A DNA stretch of 23,881 bases, taken from JAAEUE01 sp039180225. GTDB taxonomy: Bacteria > Pseudomonadota > Alphaproteobacteria > Rhizobiales > CAJQND01. Shown here piece after piece: positions 22,301 through 23,881 of this stretch. The notes under the pieces were generated by a model. That model saw only the letters and a program-made list of their open reading frames with translations. It searched no databases and had not been told where the DNA came from. Where the stretch lies: assembly GCA_039180225.1 (NCBI GenBank), contig JBCDDQ010000031.1:1-23881 (forward strand). Reading direction: 5' to 3'. Made by a program: the position numbers and the translations under genes. How positions within the stretch are numbered: the stretch's first letter is position 1; each line of letters opens with the position of its first letter.

Positions 22301-22611
22301 GCCGTTCGGGGGGCCTGCAGCGTTCCGCTATCGATGTTGATGATGGAGACCACCAAAGTTTCAGATGGCTCGCCAATAACGTCATCCAGGATTTCGACCG
22401 TGATCCAAGTCCGGTCCACATCCACCGGAATAACCACCGTGCCGGTGAGCTCTTCGAAGTCCTCACCTGGCGTTGCATCCAGGCCGGTAATGCCGAAGGT
22501 CACTGTAACCGGAGCGCTCAAATCGCCAGTGCGCACCACGGGTACGAGAATTTCGCCGTCAGCTTCGCCAACGCTGAGCTCGCTGGCTTCCAAAAAGACA
22601 AACCCAGACAT
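19384..22611 (-). CDS. Modular sugar dehydrogenase-like protein with three carbohydrate-binding modules
   Basis: A 1075-residue multidomain protein. Residues 1-111 form a Calx-beta domain and 112-126 a Pro/Glu linker. About 127-570 is a six-bladed propeller of the soluble glucose/sorbosone dehydrogenase (PQQ) family. H313 in SRSHAGG and D332 in STGDG keep the 19-residue spacing of His144 and Asp163 in the Acinetobacter enzyme, and R392 lies in LGLRNP. About 572-685 is an Ig/cadherin-like domain (NVLDNDIDPDG). Three tandem modules of about 115 residues follow (about 697-811, 823-937, 950-1064), each with NDxYDP...VDxN or GIDYNL, resembling xylan-binding CBM60-type modules. No N-terminal signal peptide is seen, so export by a type I or other route is likely. 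GGGAAGGGG before ATG 22611 is the ribosome binding site. Confidence 0.88.
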   Translation of the reverse strand: MSGFVFLEASELSVGEADGEILVPVVRTGDLSAPVTVTFGITGLDATPGEDFEELTGTVVIPVDVDRTWITVEILDDVIGEPSETLVVSIINIDSGTLQAPRTARVVILDDETPVTEPPEPPLTPVYDVAEDVAVSGLADPIDIQFIDVPAAPEGSQWAYVAEKSGRIKLVDTASGEVVSEFIDLTAQVANDADRGLLDIVVHPDFPADPYIYAFYVVDPPDTVGKTGNDGPNGAGNRFSHVVRFTADAENDYQTAVDDSAQIIVGAAGQLLTDISGNGAVDSTTDFDQPESGVDPETGEYIDDYLKVDSRSHAGGALAFGPDGALYVSTGDGTSFNFADPRSLSVQDINSLSGKILRVDPDTGLGLADNPFADQADSLASNAAKVYQLGLRNPFSMAFDENGNLFITETGWDSYEEINTSGPGANFGWPFYEGGDNGTLVEAPGYGQFPEAQAFYADVAAGNIIITAPYRGYSHNSADPGYQLQSITGGAVIYTGDKYPALFQNDYFFADFSQGEIFTVDTNDRRDVSFLYNRPGEFGPVHFEQGPDGYVYYVDIVAGEIGRLLITGGPADELAPIATDDIAATDRATPAPSINVLDNDIDPDGSSSDLVVSAVSSSAANVGAVVAGSAGGQFTIAEDGTAGFDPNGDFEALAPGTSTSTSVEYVVRDPDGREAVATYTVTVSAPGTGLESTIQIIASGQSGEESIALLIDDEVVATFENIAAAGETLSHQSDAAGLTPERVKVAFTNDLYDPDTGVDRNVTIESVTIDGSTYLTDDPSVFSTGSWQPLDGVVPGFGRGDVLHTNGFFAYGQAPGPGSIITIDAAGATGFENMELLIDGVVVAGFENVAEALTTYSYRAETSVLADQVRVQFTNDLYDPANGIDYNLTVERITIDDRVFQTDDPGVFSTGTWLPADGTQPGFGRGDLLTSNGYFQYQEAPPPDGSLIEIFAAGAEGAEIMELFIDGALKARFEDVPVLGDTFVFQSDEIITADQVRVAFVNDVYDPANGIDYNLTVDKISIDTLVFETENANVFSTGTWLPEDGTQPGFGRGETLTNNGYFQYSSLGADEFFDV
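19421..20270 (-). repeat. Three tandem coding repeats (carbohydrate-binding modules)
   Basis: The 3' part of the modular dehydrogenase gene is built of three units with a period of 381 and 378 bp. The segment that begins at 19421 recurs at 19802 (TATTGAAAGTACCCGTT in both) and, more diverged, at 20180. The two units nearest the C-terminus are the most alike, also in protein (NGIDYNLTV, FSTGTWLP, DGTQPGFGRG), which points to a recent duplication. The whole repeated block at protein level spans about residues 697-1064; the coordinates here mark the best-conserved stretch. Confidence 0.8.
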
Positions 22612-22683
22612 GCCGTGCCCCTTCCCTGATCAAGCATCGGCGTTGCATGGTCAGGTGCCGCGGACAAACACACACAACCCACT

Positions 22684-22697
22684 TGAGGAATTCCTCA
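22684..22697. other. 14-bp perfect palindrome upstream of the modular dehydrogenase
   Basis: TGAGGAATTCCTCA is a perfect palindrome without spacer, located about 75 bases upstream of the dehydrogenase ATG (on the minus strand) and about 150 bases before prfA. It could be an operator for the dehydrogenase gene. A site of this length without further evidence may be chance. Confidence 0.3.
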
Positions 22698-22777
22698 GTT
22701 CCCTAGCCTACCATAACAGCCAATTGTGCATGCGGGAATGAGGCAATTTTGGCGAAACAGACTGTCCCAGCATTGGA

Positions 22778-22807
22778 TTGGCAAATCTCCTGCAAACCCG
22801 CTAGAAC
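22778..22807 (+). promoter_or_regulatory. prfA: Weak candidate prfA promoter
   Basis: TTGGCA (22778-22783) is followed after 18 bp by TAGAAC (22802-22807), about 38 bases before the prfA ATG. Each hexamer matches the consensus only in part. It is the best pair I can see in the 233-base divergent region between the dehydrogenase and prfA. Confidence 0.3.
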
Positions 22808-22844
22808 TGCGCCAGATCGATTTTGAGCGGTGCGTCCCTTTCCC

Positions 22845-23881
22845 ATGCTGAATGCCGAAAAACTAGACCGCGTGATGGATCGCTTTGATGCGGTTCAGCA
22901 GGAGCTTGCCTCAGGTGTGGAGGGCGATGATTTCATTGCCCTGTCCAAAGAGTATGCAGAGATTTCTCCAATTGCCGAAAAGATCCAAGCCTTGCGCGAT
23001 GCCTCTGGCGAGCTTGAAGGCTTGGATGAACTGCTGGCCGATAGCGAAACGGACGCGGAAATGCGCGAAATGGCCGAGGCGGAGAAAGACGACCTCAGCC
23101 AGAAAGTCGAGGCGCTTGAGCGCGAGGTGGAGGTGCTCCTGCTGCCCAAAGATGCCGCAGACGAGAAGAACGCCATCTTGGAGGTGCGCGCTGGTACGGG
23201 CGGCGATGAAGCGGCGATCTTCGCGGGCGATCTCTTCCGCATGTATCAGAGATTTGCCGAAGGGCAGGGCTGGCGCTTTGAGATTGTGGAAGCCACCGAT
23301 GCCGATCACGGCGGCTACAAAGAAGCGGTGGCGAATATCTCTGGCAAAGGTGTGTTCGCGCGCCTGAAGTTCGAATCGGGCGTGCACCGGGTGCAGCGGG
23401 TCCCGGAAACGGAGAGCCAAGGCCGCATCCATACTTCAGCGGCCACAGTGGCCGTGTTGCCGGAGGTGGAAGAGGTCGATATCGAAGTGAAGCCGGAGGA
23501 CATTCGCATCGACACCATGCGCGCCTCCGGTGCCGGCGGCCAGCATGTGAACACCACGGACAGCGCCGTTCGGCTCACCCACGTTCCCTCCGGCATCGTT
23601 GTGGTGCGCTCTGAAAAGTCGCAGCATCAGAACCGCGCCCAGGCGATGAAGGAACTGCGCGCGCGTCTCTACGAGATGGAGCGCGAAAAGGCAGAAACCG
23701 CAAGAGCCGAAGACCGCAAAGGTCAGATCGGATCAGGCGATCGGTCCGAACGCATCCGCACCTACAACTACCCCCAAGGCAGGGTCACTGATCACCGCAT
23801 CAACCTTACCCTCTATAAGCTGCCGCAGATCATGGCGGGCGAGGGGCTTGATGAAGTGGTCCAAGCGCTCACCAACGAACA
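22845..23881 (+). CDS. prfA: Peptide chain release factor 1 (3' end outside the window)
   Basis: RF1 reads UAA and UAG stop codons in the ribosomal A site and triggers release of the finished protein. The first 345 residues are visible; about 10-15 more are expected past the edge. Domain 1 is helical (1-105), then LEVRAGTGGDEAAIFAGDLFRMY. The stop-codon-reading P-x-T motif is P187-E-T189 in RVPETESQGRIHTS, typical of RF1 rather than RF2. The catalytic GGQ is at 231-233 in GAGGQHVNTTDSAVRLTH, where Gln is methylated by PrmC. ATG 22845 starts the normal N-terminus. It is divergent from the dehydrogenase gene. No truncation apart from the window edge. Confidence 0.97.
   Translation, partial: MLNAEKLDRVMDRFDAVQQELASGVEGDDFIALSKEYAEISPIAEKIQALRDASGELEGLDELLADSETDAEMREMAEAEKDDLSQKVEALEREVEVLLLPKDAADEKNAILEVRAGTGGDEAAIFAGDLFRMYQRFAEGQGWRFEIVEATDADHGGYKEAVANISGKGVFARLKFESGVHRVQRVPETESQGRIHTSAATVAVLPEVEEVDIEVKPEDIRIDTMRASGAGGQHVNTTDSAVRLTHVPSGIVVVRSEKSQHQNRAQAMKELRARLYEMEREKAETARAEDRKGQIGSGDRSERIRTYNYPQGRVTDHRINLTLYKLPQIMAGEGLDEVVQALTNE

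Noticed and set aside
21673..22629. Open frame of 318 codons on the plus strand opposite the modular dehydrogenase
   Set aside because: The minus-strand reading shows recognisable Calx-beta and propeller motifs. The plus-strand product is Arg/His/Val-rich without domain signs.

Overview
The window is a run of mostly core chromosomal genes from an alphaproteobacterium. Pointers to that class are comF-grxC-nitrilase-DUF1178 in one block, an NDUFAF5-like methyltransferase beside comF, secA divergent from a parvulin-argJ-mutT block, a DUF1036 gene fused operonically to pyruvate kinase, the SCO1/DUF2141 pair and a MarR-GNAT fusion regulator. A hyphomicrobial-type lineage is plausible, but the genus cannot be fixed from sequence alone. 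All main genes read as intact; prfA runs off the right edge.

Layout. 1-2035: a short leader with a 22-bp palindrome, then a secreted DUF1036 protein and a pyruvate kinase whose cation-site residues are those of potassium-independent enzymes. 2217-4647: a secreted YHS-domain protein, three tandem hairpins (the middle one a good intrinsic terminator, the last one covering the next ribosome binding site), then an OmpR-type response regulator and its histidine kinase. 4648-4994: no gene, but a 102-bp-period direct repeat and a REP/BIME-like pair of inverted hairpins. 4995-6233: a periplasmic TPR protein, the very small ribosomal protein gene rpmJ with its terminator, and a small two-helix membrane protein. 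6245-8615 (minus strand): comF, grxC, a Nit-type amidase and DUF1178, closely packed. 8716-9624: the NDUFAF5-like methyltransferase.

9647-12646 (minus strand): an isolated Flp pilin, mutT, argJ and an exported parvulin. 12990-16903: secA, then a DUF2141 protein and SCO1, the last two probably for periplasmic copper or cytochrome oxidase work. 16952-17926: a MarR-GNAT regulator whose start codon sits inside a perfect 18-bp-arm palindrome that overlaps its own promoter; the mRNA looks leaderless. 17909-19310 (minus strand): an MFS transporter and a one-helix small protein. 19384-22611 (minus strand): a 1075-residue multidomain protein with a Calx-beta domain, a soluble-glucose-dehydrogenase-like propeller, an Ig/cadherin-like domain and three tandem carbohydrate-binding modules. 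22845-end: prfA.

No CRISPR array, transposase, integrase, tRNA or rRNA was recognised. No clear new multi-gene system is visible. The signals that stand out are regulatory: the MarR-GNAT start-codon palindrome and the hairpin array ahead of the two-component system. The modular dehydrogenase and the non-coding repeats at 4694-4983 come next.
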